Source: Kroppenstedtia guangzhouensis (GTDB lineage Bacteria > Bacillota > Bacilli > Thermoactinomycetales > DSM-45169). Taken from it: 64,000 bases of DNA. This document shows positions 29,887 through 39,585 of this stretch, in pieces; the stretch's first letter is position 1; each line of letters starts with the position of its first letter. The stretch covers positions 124,001 through 188,000 of the forward strand of contig NZ_BMEX01000002.1 in NCBI RefSeq assembly GCF_014637345.1, in the 5' to 3' direction. The notes under the pieces are model-generated. The model made no database searches and was not told where the DNA came from. It saw nothing but the letters and a program-made list of their open reading frames with translations. Both the position numbers and the translations under genes were made by a program.

Positions 29887-30632
29887 AGTGGCTCACCTCC
29901 CATCTCACCGTAAGAATAATGAATACAAGACAACAATGCCAGCGGTGCCGTCTCCGCTCGCAGGATCCTGGGACCCAAGTGGACGGTGACAGCGCCGGCA
30001 GCGACCGCCTCTCTTTCCTCTGTTTCCGTGAACCCACCTTCGGGACCTACCACCACCATCAGGTGTTCCTCAGCAGATTCCTGCAGCGCTTCTCTCAGGG
30101 GACGGCCTCCCTTTTCGCTGGCAAGGAGAACCCGGTCAAAAGCGGAAAAGCGTTCCAGCAACGACCGCCAGTCCGTCACCCCTTCCACATGGGGGATTTG
30201 TCCCCGGTGGGACTGTTCCGCCGCTTCCTTGGCGATCCGTTGCCATCGCTCCCTTTTCTTGCCCGCTTTTTTTCCGTCCAGTTTCACCACGGTCCGGGCA
30301 GAGGTGAACGGGAGAAAAGAAGCGGCCCCCAATTCGGTCCCCTTCTGCAGCATCCACTCCCATTTATCCCCTTTAGTGAGCGAGGCGGCAATGGTAACCT
30401 GGATTCGGGGCTCTCCACGGGAGGCCGTCGTTTCCAGGATTCGGCATCGTGCCTCCCCTTCGCTTACCGACACCAGTTCAGCCAGGTAATCAGTTCCCCT
30501 GTTGTCGCAACAGATCAACCGATCCCCCGCCTTCATGCGCATCACGTTTTTGATATGATGAACATCATCGCCGCGAACCGTGATCCGGTCCGGGCTGCTG
30601 ATCTGAGTTGAATCGACAAAATATCTTTGCAT
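29883..30632 (-). CDS. rsmE: 16S rRNA m3U1498 methyltransferase RsmE (YqeU)
   Basis: SPOUT-class methyltransferase with an N-terminal PUA-like RNA-binding part (MQRYFVDSTQISSPDRITV). The C-terminal knotted SAM domain has VVGPEGGFTETE and LGPRILRAETAPL. It has 249 residues, normal length. It lies 21 bp after prmA and overlaps mtaB by 4 bp; prmA-rsmE-mtaB is the Bacillus order. Confidence 0.96.
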   Translation of the reverse strand: MQRYFVDSTQISSPDRITVRGDDVHHIKNVMRMKAGDRLICCDNRGTDYLAELVSVSEGEARCRILETTASRGEPRIQVTIAASLTKGDKWEWMLQKGTELGAASFLPFTSARTVVKLDGKKAGKKRERWQRIAKEAAEQSHRGQIPHVEGVTDWRSLLERFSAFDRVLLASEKGGRPLREALQESAEEHLMVVVGPEGGFTETEEREAVAAGAVTVHLGPRILRAETAPLALLSCIHYSYGEMGGEPL

Positions 30633-30653
30633 AAAGCCACTCCCACCATATTA

Positions 30654-31589
30654 TCACGTTCTGGCAGTCATCGCTACCCAGTCCCCTTCCTGCAACCGAT
30701 CCGTCACCCGGAAACCGGCTTGGCCTAGAGCCCTCACCACACTTCCCTCTTTTTGGGAAATCACTCCCGAAGCGATAAACCATCCACCGGGACGGATCAC
30801 CCGGGGCAGATCATCAGTGAACTGGACAATGATTTCCGCCAAAATATTGGAGATCACACCATCTGCCGACTCCTTCACTCCCTGAAGGAGATTTCCTTGC
30901 CGGACAGCGACGGTTTGCTCTAAGCCGTTGAGTCGAACATTTCGATTTGTGCTCTCCACCGCCAACGGATCGAGGTCCAGCGCCAATACTTCTCCGGCAC
31001 CCAGACAGGCGGCAGCGATGCTCAACACCCCGCTGCCGCAGCCGACATCCATCACTTTCTGTCCCGGTTGAAGCTCGCGCTCCAACAATTTCATACTGAG
31101 GATCGTGGTGGGATGGGCTCCAGTCCCAAAGGCCATACCGGGATCCAGTTGGATCACCCTTTCTTCGGCAGAAGCGGGTTCATAAGAAACCCAATGTGGT
31201 TTGACTGTTAAGCGATCCGTCACCCGGATCGGCTTGTAATATGCTTTCCACGCCTCAGCCCAGGACTCCTCCGAAACCCTCTCAAAAATGACTGATGCCG
31301 GCCCCGGATCCAGACCGAACCGCCTCAGGTGCCGAACTTTCTCCTCTAGTTGTTCCGGCAGCGTGTCATCGAAAGATGCAGCGGGAAAATAGCCGGAGAT
31401 CCAGACCCCTTCTTCCGGATAATCTTTTGGTGACAGGGAGATGATTTCTCCGAAGGGTGTTTCCCACTCCCGCAAGAGAACAGAAGCATCCAGCACCGCC
31501 GTTCCTTCGGCACCCGCTTCCAGGAGCAGATGGGACACCGCTTCTTCTGCTTCAGTTGTGGTATGTACTCGAATCTCCATCCAATCCAA
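30654..31589 (-). CDS. prmA: Ribosomal protein L11 methyltransferase PrmA
   Basis: Trimethylates L11 using SAM. The N-terminal substrate domain begins MDWMEIRVHTTTEAEE; the methyltransferase core has DVGCGSGVLSIAA and EVLALDLDPLAV. I start at the TTG at 31589, since AGGAGGA stands 9 bases upstream and the N-terminus then aligns with Bacillus PrmA (MKWSEISIHTT). Further TTG and GTG codons just upstream are too close to the SD. The SD lies in the tail of a terminator-like hairpin behind dnaJ. Confidence 0.94.
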   Translation of the reverse strand: MDWMEIRVHTTTEAEEAVSHLLLEAGAEGTAVLDASVLLREWETPFGEIISLSPKDYPEEGVWISGYFPAASFDDTLPEQLEEKVRHLRRFGLDPGPASVIFERVSEESWAEAWKAYYKPIRVTDRLTVKPHWVSYEPASAEERVIQLDPGMAFGTGAHPTTILSMKLLERELQPGQKVMDVGCGSGVLSIAAACLGAGEVLALDLDPLAVESTNRNVRLNGLEQTVAVRQGNLLQGVKESADGVISNILAEIIVQFTDDLPRVIRPGGWFIASGVISQKEGSVVRALGQAGFRVTDRLQEGDWVAMTART

Positions 31590-31606
31590 CAAGCTCACTC
31601 CTCCTA

Positions 31607-31683
31607 TAAAAAAACGGGCCTTTCAACGCCCGCCCCGCAAAAAAGTAAACAGGGGAATCCGGGCCCCACCGGACCCGGATCCA
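31607..31683 (-). terminator. Two hairpins between dnaJ and prmA, the second a terminator
   Basis: On the minus strand ATCCGGG/CCCGGAT (31683-31659) is followed 27 bases later by CGGGC/GCCCG (31632-31615) and TTTTTTTATAGGAGGA. The U-run of the second directly precedes the prmA Shine-Dalgarno. It probably lowers prmA-rsmE-mtaB expression relative to the chaperone genes. Confidence 0.7.
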
Positions 31684-31720
31684 TCCGTTCACCGTCGTTA
31701 TGCACCATTGTTGCCCGCAA

Positions 31721-32854
31721 TCAATCCCCAGTAAACGCCCGTTTCATTTTGTCAAAAAAACTGCTGTTCTGTTCCAAAATATAATCTCCACTCAGATTGC
31801 CAAACTCACGCAACAGCCTCTTCTGCTCTTCCGACAATCCCGTGGGGGTGACCACTTTGACGCGGATCTGCTGATCTCCGTATCCTCTGCCATAGAGACG
31901 GGGAACCCCTTTGCCCCGGAGCCGGAATTCCGTTCCGGTCTGGGTCCCTGCGGGAATTTTGATCTTGGCCCGCCCCTTGAGGGTGGGAACGACGATCTCG
32001 TCTCCAAGGGCAGCTTGAACGAAGGTGATCGGCAGCTCACAGGTGATGTTATCCCCTTGCCGTTTGAAAAAGTCGTGGGGTCTGACCTTGATCGTGATAT
32101 ACAGATCCCCGGGAGGACCTCCGTTCAGTCCCGGTTCACCCTCTCCGGACACACGCAACTGTTTCCCCTCATCAATCCCTGATGGGATGTTGATATGGAT
32201 CTTTCGCCGCTTCTTCACCTGTCCGGAACCGCTGCATTCCTCACATTTTTCTTTGATAATCTTGCCCCGTCCACTACAATCTTGACACACCCGCTTGTTC
32301 ACGATGCGACCAAAGGGAGTGTTTTGCACGGTCTCCGACTGGCCCGTCCCTTGGCAGCGGGAACAGGTCTCCGGACGGGTTCCCGGTTTGGCACCACTTC
32401 CATGACAGTTCCCACAGGTCTCCGTTCGCGGGATGGAAATATCCATCTCTCGACCGAAGACGGCATCCTTAAAATCGATGGTCAAGCGATACTCCAAGTC
32501 AGCACCCTGGCGAGGAGCATGGGGATTGCGACGGCTGCCGCCGAAAAACATATCGAAAATATCCCCAAATCCAAAGTCGCCGGCACCGGCTCCCGCGCCG
32601 AATCCGCCAAATCCACCGGCTCCTGCCCCGGCAGCACCCGGATCTGCGGTGCCAAAACGGTCGTAGTTGGCTTTCTTTTGAGGATCCCGGAGAACTTCAT
32701 AGGCTTCGGTCACTTCTTTAAACTTCCGTTCTGCATCCGGTGATTTGTTTACATCGGGGTGGTATTTCCGGGCCATTTTCCGGTAGGCCTTCCGGATATC
32801 TTCGCTGGACGCATCCCGGGCGACACCAAGGGCATCGTAGTAGTCCTTACTCAC
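31721..32854 (-). CDS. dnaJ: Chaperone protein DnaJ
   Basis: Hsp40 co-chaperone that delivers clients to DnaK and stimulates its ATPase. The 377 residues consist of a J domain with the HPD tripeptide (YHPDVNKS), a Gly/Phe-rich linker (residues 75-105), four CxxCxGxG zinc repeats ([32 protein letters not shown]), and C-terminal client-binding domains. It is about 120 bp downstream of dnaK. Confidence 0.98.
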   Translation of the reverse strand: MSKDYYDALGVARDASSEDIRKAYRKMARKYHPDVNKSPDAERKFKEVTEAYEVLRDPQKKANYDRFGTADPGAAGAGAGGFGGFGAGAGAGDFGFGDIFDMFFGGSRRNPHAPRQGADLEYRLTIDFKDAVFGREMDISIPRTETCGNCHGSGAKPGTRPETCSRCQGTGQSETVQNTPFGRIVNKRVCQDCSGRGKIIKEKCEECSGSGQVKKRRKIHINIPSGIDEGKQLRVSGEGEPGLNGGPPGDLYITIKVRPHDFFKRQGDNITCELPITFVQAALGDEIVVPTLKGRAKIKIPAGTQTGTEFRLRGKGVPRLYGRGYGDQQIRVKVVTPTGLSEEQKRLLREFGNLSGDYILEQNSSFFDKMKRAFTGD

Positions 32855-32977
32855 CGGATCACCTCCTCTGATTCACAAGATATGTCTTTAGGCAACCGAA
32901 GATCCTGTGACCACTGATCGGAAAAAGCCAAAGCCGGGCACCGGGTGCCGACTTTGACTTCCCATCCGGGAATCCTG

Positions 32978-34807
32978 TTATTTCTTCTGGTCTTCATCAT
33001 CCATTACTTTATACTCGGCGTCAACTACCTCATCATCCTTTTTGGCATCATCGGTCTTTTCCGTCGACTGCTGAGCCTGTTGATAAAGTTTGACAGACAG
33101 CTCCTGCACCACTTTTTCCAACTCTTCGGAGGCTTGTTTAATCTCTTCGGTATCATCGCCTTCCAGAGCCTTTTTCAGCTTATCTTTCGCCTCGTTGGCT
33201 TTGTCCAGTTCGGCCTGATCCACCTTGTCTCCCAAATCTTTCAGGGTTTTCTCGGTGACAAAGATCATTTGATCCGCCTGGTTACGAATCTCCACTTTTT
33301 CTTTTCTCTTCTTGTCCTCTTCAGCATATTGTTCCGCATCCCGCACCATCCGCTCAATCTCCTCATCAGACAGACCGCTGGAAGATTTGATGGTGATGGC
33401 TTGGCTCTTACCGGTGGCTTGATCTTTGGCGGAAACATTGACAATCCCGTTCCGGTCGATCTTAAAGGTGACCTCGATCTGCGGTACGCCCCGGGGAGCC
33501 GGGGGAATATCGGTCAGTTGGAACCGTCCCAGGGTTTTATTGTCGGCGGCCATTTCCCGTTCCCCTTGCAGGACATGGATATCCACCGCAGTCTGGTTAT
33601 CGGCGGCAGTGGAAAAGACCTGGGATTTCTCCGTGGGGATCGCCGTGTTCCGTTCAATCAGCTTGGTGAAGACGCCACCCAGGGTTTCAATGCCCAGGGA
33701 GAGAGGGGTCACATCCACCAGCACCACATCTTTGACGTCCTCGGAAAGGACACCCCCCTGAATGGCAGCTCCCATGGCCACAACTTCATCCGGGTTGACT
33801 CCTTTGCTGGGTGCCTTACCGGTCAGGTTCTTGATCGCTTCCTGAACCGCCGGGATCCGGGTGGACCCCCCCACCAGGATCACGCGGTCGATTTCCGACG
33901 GATCCAGCTGGGCATCCTGGAGTGCCTGACGGGTCGGGCGCATCGTCCGCTCCACCAGGTCCGCGGAGAGTTCCTCAAATTTGGCCCGTGTCAAGGTTAC
34001 TTCCAAGTGTTTGGGACCGGAGGCATCCGCCGTCAGGAAGGGAAGCGAGATGGTGGTGGTCAGCACACCGGACAAATCTTTCTTCGCCTTCTCGGCAGCA
34101 TCTTTCAACCGTTGCAAGGCCATCCGGTCGTTGGACAGATCGATGCCGTTCTCTTTCCGGAATTCCTCCACCAGGTGGTCGATGATCACCTGATCGAAGT
34201 CATCCCCTCCCAGGCGGTTATCCCCGCTGGTGGCTTTCACCTCAAACAGACCGTCCCCGATATCTAGAATTGAAACGTCGAAGGTACCACCACCCAGGTC
34301 AAAAACAAGAATGGTCTGCTCCTCATCCTTTTTGTCACTCCCGTAGGAGAGGGCGGCGGCGGTCGGTTCGTTGATAATCCGCAGAACTTCCATTCCGGCG
34401 ATCTTTCCCGCATCCTTGGTGGCTTGACGTTGACTGTCGTTGAAGTAAGCCGGGACGGTGATCACTGCCTGGGTCACTTCTTCCCCCAGATAAGCCTCTG
34501 CATCCGTTTTCAGCTTTTGCAGGATCATCGCCGAAATTTCCTGGGGTGTATACTCTTTGTCCCCGATTTTCTCCTTGTGCCCCGTTCCCATGTGCCGCTT
34601 GACGGAGCTGACCGTCTTGTCCGGATTGGTGATGGCTTGCCGTTTGGCCGCTTCCCCCACCAAACGCTCACCGGATTTGGAAAAGCCCACAACAGAGGGA
34701 GTCGTGCGCTCTCCTTCCGCATTGGGAATGACTTTCGCTTCGCTTCCTTCCATAAAAGCCACACAAGAGTTGGTGGTTCCCAAGTCGATTCCGATCACTT
34801 TTCCCAT
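32978..34807 (-). CDS. dnaK: Chaperone protein DnaK (Hsp70)
   Basis: ATP-dependent cytosolic chaperone of 609 residues. The ATPase domain has the phosphate loop [12 protein letters not shown] and [10 protein letters not shown]. The substrate-binding domain begins around residue 360 ([13 protein letters not shown]), and a short lid ends in an acidic tail. The shortened actin domain (no insert near residue 80) is the Gram-positive form. It is part of the CIRCE-controlled operon. Confidence 0.98.
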   Translation of the reverse strand: MGKVIGIDLGTTNSCVAFMEGSEAKVIPNAEGERTTPSVVGFSKSGERLVGEAAKRQAITNPDKTVSSVKRHMGTGHKEKIGDKEYTPQEISAMILQKLKTDAEAYLGEEVTQAVITVPAYFNDSQRQATKDAGKIAGMEVLRIINEPTAAALSYGSDKKDEEQTILVFDLGGGTFDVSILDIGDGLFEVKATSGDNRLGGDDFDQVIIDHLVEEFRKENGIDLSNDRMALQRLKDAAEKAKKDLSGVLTTTISLPFLTADASGPKHLEVTLTRAKFEELSADLVERTMRPTRQALQDAQLDPSEIDRVILVGGSTRIPAVQEAIKNLTGKAPSKGVNPDEVVAMGAAIQGGVLSEDVKDVVLVDVTPLSLGIETLGGVFTKLIERNTAIPTEKSQVFSTAADNQTAVDIHVLQGEREMAADNKTLGRFQLTDIPPAPRGVPQIEVTFKIDRNGIVNVSAKDQATGKSQAITIKSSSGLSDEEIERMVRDAEQYAEEDKKRKEKVEIRNQADQMIFVTEKTLKDLGDKVDQAELDKANEAKDKLKKALEGDDTEEIKQASEELEKVVQELSVKLYQQAQQSTEKTDDAKKDDEVVDAEYKVMDDEDQKK

Positions 34808-34871
34808 CCAAGTTGTACCTCCTTCTCGGACTCCTGTACCAAATCAAACATTATGCTTGACAATGTGAGTT

Positions 34872-35594
34872 TCAAGTGCTCACTTTCACCATCGAAGGTC
34901 GGATCACCCGATCCTTGAATCGATAACCCTTTTGCAATTCTTCCACAACCATCCCCGATTCCACGCCGGCAGCCTCCACTTGCATTACGGCATTGTGTTC
35001 ATGGGGATTAAACTCTTTCCCTTCCGCTTCGATGGTGCTCAAACCATGCTCTTCAAGGATTTGTAACAGCTGTCTGGAGATCATCTCCACACCCTTGTGG
35101 AGAGCTTCAGCTTCTTCACTCTTGGCCCCCGCATCCAGTGCCCGTTCCAGATTGTCAATCACTGGGAGGAGCGATTCCATCAAAGGAGCGGCGGCATATT
35201 TGGCCAAATTTTGCTGGTCTTTGCGGGTCCGACGCCGGAAGTTTTCCAGATCAGCCCGAGCCCTGAGGAGACGTTCATAGTTTTCATCCGCTTCTTTCTT
35301 CCAGCGGTTTGCTTCCTCTTTCACCTGTTCCAGCTCATCCTTCAGTGCATTTAACACCCCAGCATCTGGAACGGGAGGCGGGGGGGTTTGATTCGGTCCC
35401 GCTTCATAGACGGTATTTTCCGGCTTCGGCATCTCCCTTTCCGTTGTTTCCGGTTCCCGGCTTCTCTCACCGATTTCTTTCTCCGCCAATTCCATCTCCT
35501 GGCGCTCCCGCGCTTCCTTGGCTTTTCTCAATTCCCTTGCGGTCACGGGACGGCGTCGATTTTCACCGTCCGGGTTGAAATCGTTGGAAGTCAT
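34872..35594 (-). CDS. grpE: Nucleotide exchange factor GrpE
   Basis: Exchanges ADP for ATP on DnaK. The 240-residue protein has a long, charged and proline-rich N-terminal extension (residues 1-85). The family dimer coiled coil (LKDELEQVKEEANRWKKEAD) and a beta domain ending GYRFKDRVIRPSMVKVS follow. The extension is longer than in Bacillus. It starts 5 bp after the chaperonin gene stop and is cotranscribed. Confidence 0.96.
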   Translation of the reverse strand: MTSNDFNPDGENRRRPVTARELRKAKEARERQEMELAEKEIGERSREPETTEREMPKPENTVYEAGPNQTPPPPVPDAGVLNALKDELEQVKEEANRWKKEADENYERLLRARADLENFRRRTRKDQQNLAKYAAAPLMESLLPVIDNLERALDAGAKSEEAEALHKGVEMISRQLLQILEEHGLSTIEAEGKEFNPHEHNAVMQVEAAGVESGMVVEELQKGYRFKDRVIRPSMVKVST

Positions 35595-35598
35595 GGTT

Positions 35599-37155
35599 TC
35601 ACCTCATACTTTCTGCATCCGTAGATCGCATCGTCACCACCGTGTGGATCCTCAGGATGGCGGTGCTGACTTCTCCGGCTGCCTGCAGTGCATGATATTT
35701 CACCGGTAGGGGATCCACCACTCCCATATCCACCATGTCACAAACAGCGCCCCGGTCACAGTCGATTCCAAGGGAGACGGTTTGCCGTTTCCACTGAAGA
35801 GCCTTCACCTCTTCCACTTTCTCCAGGGGATTGAAACCGGCATTGGCCACCACTTGGGACATCGGTCTGTGAAGGGCTTCTGCCACAGCAGCCACCCCGA
35901 AAGCTTCCATTCCTTGCACAGTATCCCCGTATTTTTCTACTTCACGCGCCAATGCCAGTTCTGCAGCACCTCCCCCGGGGAGAAAGCCCCCGCGGATGGC
36001 TGCCTGGGCGGCAGCAGCTGCATCTTTGGCAATCCGCTCCCGTTCCTCAACCACTTCTTCCGTGGTTGCACCTACCAAGATGGAAGCAAAAGGTTTACCA
36101 GTCCCTCCGGAAATCCGAAGCCATCCCAATCTCCCTTCGTCCTCCACTTCTGTACAGGATCCGATGAGAGGTTCCAACTCCTCAGGTGAACGCTTCAGTC
36201 CGGTTCGTTTCAGAATCCGGGCTCCGGTATAATCCGCCACCCGGATGAGGTGGTCCAGTCCCACTTGCTGAGCCACGACAATCCCGGCATCTGTCAGCAC
36301 TTCTTCTGCGCCTGGGTCCACCTCACCCTCCACCAGGACGAGATCCACATCCAGATCCACCAATTTGAGAATGATTCTCTCAAACTCTTGCTTCAAACTC
36401 TCCTGTTTTGCAAAGCCAGCCTCGGTTCTAAGAGCCTCTTCATCCACAGGCTCCGGACGGAAATCCTCCGCGACCAGCAACACCCGGACGGGAGTATCGG
36501 TTTCCGTTGTTCTCAAATTGATGTAACCCCTGGGGACCAATAGACCGTTGATGACCCCGTGTTCGGCCCGAGGGTGGGCCACCACGGCATCGGCGAGGCG
36601 GAAATCCTTCTCCAACAGTTTCTCCCGTCCCATGAGAACAGCGGCTTCCATCACCAATTCGGTCAGATCCTCCTGTTCCCGCCCCGCAGTGTAAACAATG
36701 CGTTGGAGCCAATCATCTTCGAGGTCCCAGATCGGCTGGGCCATCGCTTGCATCTTCTCCAAAGCATACCGGATCCCGCGGCGAATTCCGGCAATCACTT
36801 TTGACACCGGAACTCCGCGGGCCACCTGTTTTGCCCCTTCTTCCACCAAGGCAGCGGTCAGCAAGGTGGCCGTGGTAGTGCCATCCCCCACTTCTTCTTG
36901 TTGGGCTCTGGCAATACCGGCAACCATGCGGGCGACCGGATGTCGTATATCCATCCGGTTGAGAATGGTGACTCCATCGTTGGTGACAATCACACCACCG
37001 TCATCCCCCACCAACATGGTGTCCAGCCCTTTGGGACCCAAGGTCCCTCTGACCGCTTCCGCCACCCTCCGGACGGCTTCGGCATTGACTGTAAGAGCGC
37101 CAGAAAAGGGTTTCCGCTCCTCCAGGGTGACGATCGGTTCCTCCTGACTTTCCAT
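35599..37155 (-). CDS. Group III (archaeal-like) chaperonin, TCP-1/Cpn60 family
   Basis: A thermosome-like chaperonin of 518 residues in a bacterium. Nucleotide-binding motifs are GTLGPKGLDTMLVGDDG, VTNDGVTIL, GDGTTTATLL and a C-terminal GGGAAELALA. It lacks the GroEL pattern and should have a built-in lid. Such group III chaperonins are known from some Firmicutes (the Carboxydothermus protein is the studied case, if I recall correctly) and often sit in the dnaK operon, as here between hrcA and grpE. The ATG at 37155 with AAGGTGA upstream is chosen over one ten codons earlier. No groES or groEL is in the window. Confidence 0.9.
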   Translation of the reverse strand: MESQEEPIVTLEERKPFSGALTVNAEAVRRVAEAVRGTLGPKGLDTMLVGDDGGVIVTNDGVTILNRMDIRHPVARMVAGIARAQQEEVGDGTTTATLLTAALVEEGAKQVARGVPVSKVIAGIRRGIRYALEKMQAMAQPIWDLEDDWLQRIVYTAGREQEDLTELVMEAAVLMGREKLLEKDFRLADAVVAHPRAEHGVINGLLVPRGYINLRTTETDTPVRVLLVAEDFRPEPVDEEALRTEAGFAKQESLKQEFERIILKLVDLDVDLVLVEGEVDPGAEEVLTDAGIVVAQQVGLDHLIRVADYTGARILKRTGLKRSPEELEPLIGSCTEVEDEGRLGWLRISGGTGKPFASILVGATTEEVVEERERIAKDAAAAAQAAIRGGFLPGGGAAELALAREVEKYGDTVQGMEAFGVAAVAEALHRPMSQVVANAGFNPLEKVEEVKALQWKRQTVSLGIDCDRGAVCDMVDMGVVDPLPVKYHALQAAGEVSTAILRIHTVVTMRSTDAESMR

Positions 37156-37245
37156 GGGTCGCTCACCTTCTATCCGTATAAGCATTGAGACAAAGGGGTT
37201 GCAAACGAACCCGCAACATGGTTCTCTCCGAACCCGGAGATGGGA

Positions 37246-38274
37246 TCATCCGTAAATCCGTCGCAAATGTTCGGAAAAGTCTCGAGTGAGCACTTCAAGC
37301 AAGCTGACCACCTTCCGGTAGTCCATTCGTGTAGGACCCAGAACCCCGATCGTCCCCAGGGAGCGACCGTTCACGGTAAAGGAAGCTGAGACAATGCTGC
37401 AGTTGTTGACTGCCTCCAGGTGATTCTCCTGACCGATCCGGATCTGGACCCCAGTGTCCTCCTGATTGGACAACAGCTTGACCACCGTCTCCGTCTCCTC
37501 GAAAAGCTCCATCAGAGCCTTCACTTTTTCCACATCCTTAAATTCCGGTTGGGTCAGGATATTGGTCGTCCCGCTGGTAAAAATTCGACCTTCCTGGTCT
37601 GCGGCCAACATCTGATCGATGATCGCCTGGAGGTATTCATAATTTTTCGCATGCAGGCTGAGCTCCTGATAGAGCTCTTTGTATACCGCCCGCTTCAGAC
37701 GAAAAAGTGGGACATCGGAAAGCTTGGCATTCAACAGATTGACCATCTGTTCAATCCAAGAGAGAGAGACTCCTTCCGGAACTGTGATCCGTCGTCGATC
37801 CACATGACCGGTGTCCGTCACAAGAATCACTACAGCCATCCGATCATGGAGCGGGATCACTTGCAAGTGTTTTAGCTTATTATCATATAATTCCGGTCCC
37901 AGCATAATCGATGTGTAATTGGTGATCCGGGACAATATGGATACGGTCTGCTGAATGGTTTGTTCCAGAGCATCCATTTGAGAGGCAAACAATTGTCGGA
38001 TCATGAGGAGCTCCGACCGTTTGGGACGCTCGGGGCCCATCAGGTGATCGACATAATAGCGGTAGCCAATCTGACTGGGTATACGACCGGCAGATGTATG
38101 CGGCTGTTCCAGGAAACCCATCTCTTCCAGGTCGGCCATTTCATTCCGAACTGTGGCTGCACTAAACCCGATGTCTTTCCGTTTGGAAACGGTGCGTGAA
38201 CCCACCGGCTCAGCATGGACGATATACTCATCCACAATCGCACGGAGGATCTTTTCTTGCCGCTCGGTCAGCAT
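37246..38274 (-). CDS. hrcA: Heat-inducible transcription repressor HrcA
   Basis: Binds CIRCE and represses the dnaK and groE operons; its folding depends on chaperonin. The 342 residues begin with a winged helix (LTERQEKILRAIVDEYI, then SRTVSKRKDIGFSAATVRNEMADLEE). GAF-like and inserted dimerisation regions follow. It is first gene of its operon, directly behind a CIRCE element, so it should be autoregulated. Confidence 0.97.
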   Translation of the reverse strand: MLTERQEKILRAIVDEYIVHAEPVGSRTVSKRKDIGFSAATVRNEMADLEEMGFLEQPHTSAGRIPSQIGYRYYVDHLMGPERPKRSELLMIRQLFASQMDALEQTIQQTVSILSRITNYTSIMLGPELYDNKLKHLQVIPLHDRMAVVILVTDTGHVDRRRITVPEGVSLSWIEQMVNLLNAKLSDVPLFRLKRAVYKELYQELSLHAKNYEYLQAIIDQMLAADQEGRIFTSGTTNILTQPEFKDVEKVKALMELFEETETVVKLLSNQEDTGVQIRIGQENHLEAVNNCSIVSASFTVNGRSLGTIGVLGPTRMDYRKVVSLLEVLTRDFSEHLRRIYG

Positions 38275-38289
38275 CTGCCTCCCCCCTTG

Positions 38290-38316
38290 TTAGCACTCCA
38301 ATATCACGAGTGCTAA
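38290..38316 (-). promoter_or_regulatory. CIRCE operator
   Basis: TTAGCACTC-N9-GAGTGCTAA, a perfect 9-bp inverted repeat with the canonical spacer, between the promoter and hrcA. It is the HrcA binding site. Confidence 0.97.
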
Positions 38317-38328
38317 GTCTACCTCTAA

Positions 38329-38357
38329 AAGGTATCAAACCCCTCCCCTGTTGTCAA
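38329..38357 (-). promoter_or_regulatory. Promoter of the hrcA-dnaK operon
   Basis: TTGACA (38357-38352) and TACCTT (38334-38329) on the minus strand are 17 bases apart; CIRCE covers the transcription start region. Confidence 0.65.
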
Positions 38358-38373
38358 CGCCGATGAGGCATGG

Positions 38374-39519
38374 TTAAGCCGATTCTCCGAGAAAAGCGGC
38401 GAAAACATCGTTTCCAAACAGCAAACCCCGTTCCGTCAACCGATACCGACCCTCTTCCTTCCGGATGAGACCTTGCTTTTGCAAGTCTTCCAGCACCGAA
38501 CCGAACACGTTCTCCGGAGGTTTCCCGTACAGCTCTGCAAACTTCCTTCGGCTCACTCCGTTCATCAACCGGAGCCCCAGAATAAAATGATTCTCCATCA
38601 TCTCTGCCACCGATACCCGGTGGGTTCCGGCAATCGGACGCCGGGAGCGGGAAAGACGGATGTACTCCCCCACCCCGCGAACATTTTCGTAACGGACGCC
38701 CTTCGCATAACCATGTGCTCCGGCCCCCAGACCGTAGTAGGGCTGATTCATCCAATAGGTGCTGTTGTGCCGACTCTCCCGCCCCGGTCGGCTGAAGTTG
38801 CTCACCTCATATTGCAGGAAGCCCGCTTCTTCCAAACGACGGCGGGTCAGAAGATACATCTCCAACTCCTCATCTTCCGAAGGCAGTGGGAGCTTTCCCT
38901 GAAGTCGTTTATGATGAAAAACCGTCCCCTCCTCCACCTTGAGACTGTAAACGGAAAAATGATCCGGGCCGAGCGCCAGCCCCCGAACCAATGCTTCCTC
39001 CATATCGGCGACGCTCTGCTGGGGAAGGCCGAACATCAGATCGAGGGACACATTATCAATCCCTGCCTCTCGGGCAGCCTCCACACTGTCGGCAATCTCA
39101 TCCACCCCGTGATCCCGCCCGATCTCGGACAACAGATCCGGTCGGAAGGTTTGCGCCCCAAAACTGAGACGATTGACACCCCTTTCCTTCATCACCGCCA
39201 GTTTCTCCGGTTCTGTTGTTCCCGGGTTGGCTTCCACAGTGAACTCCAGCCGGTCCGACCAGACGGGAAAATAACGCCGAACATCCTTCAACAGCCGCTC
39301 CATCTGACGGGGCGTGAGCACAGTGGGGGTGCCGCCTCCGATAAAAATCGTCTCTATCTTCCCCGGCGGAATCTCTTCCACCATTCGGGCCATCTCCCGT
39401 TCCAGAGCTTCCAGATACTCATCCACCGGTTGCCCACCTACCACATAGGCGGTGAAATCGCAGTAATGACATTTGCGAGCGCAAAACGGGATGTGAATAT
39501 AGACGGATTCGGGCGCCAT
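38374..39519 (-). CDS. hemW: Radical SAM heme chaperone HemW (formerly HemN-like)
   Basis: A 381-residue protein with the HemN-family radical SAM motif C-x3-C-x2-C in PFCARKCHYCDFTAY, the GGGTPTVL loop, and a C-terminal HemN_C domain. HemW binds heme and assists heme delivery; coproporphyrinogen oxidase activity is not expected. It lies between lepA and hrcA, the classical lepA-hemN-hrcA order. Confidence 0.94.
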   Translation of the reverse strand: MAPESVYIHIPFCARKCHYCDFTAYVVGGQPVDEYLEALEREMARMVEEIPPGKIETIFIGGGTPTVLTPRQMERLLKDVRRYFPVWSDRLEFTVEANPGTTEPEKLAVMKERGVNRLSFGAQTFRPDLLSEIGRDHGVDEIADSVEAAREAGIDNVSLDLMFGLPQQSVADMEEALVRGLALGPDHFSVYSLKVEEGTVFHHKRLQGKLPLPSEDEELEMYLLTRRRLEEAGFLQYEVSNFSRPGRESRHNSTYWMNQPYYGLGAGAHGYAKGVRYENVRGVGEYIRLSRSRRPIAGTHRVSVAEMMENHFILGLRLMNGVSRRKFAELYGKPPENVFGSVLEDLQKQGLIRKEEGRYRLTERGLLFGNDVFAAFLGESA

Positions 39520-39540
39520 GTCCGGACACCTCCTCTCCCT

Positions 39541-39581
39541 GAAAAAACCGCAAGCGGATACCGGGGTCGCCGCTCGCGGTT
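39541..39581 (-). terminator. Terminator after lepA
   Basis: On the minus strand AACCGCGAGCGG and CCGCTTGCGGTT form a 12-bp stem with a G-U pair, followed by TTTTC. Confidence 0.8.
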
Positions 39582-39585
39582 GAGT

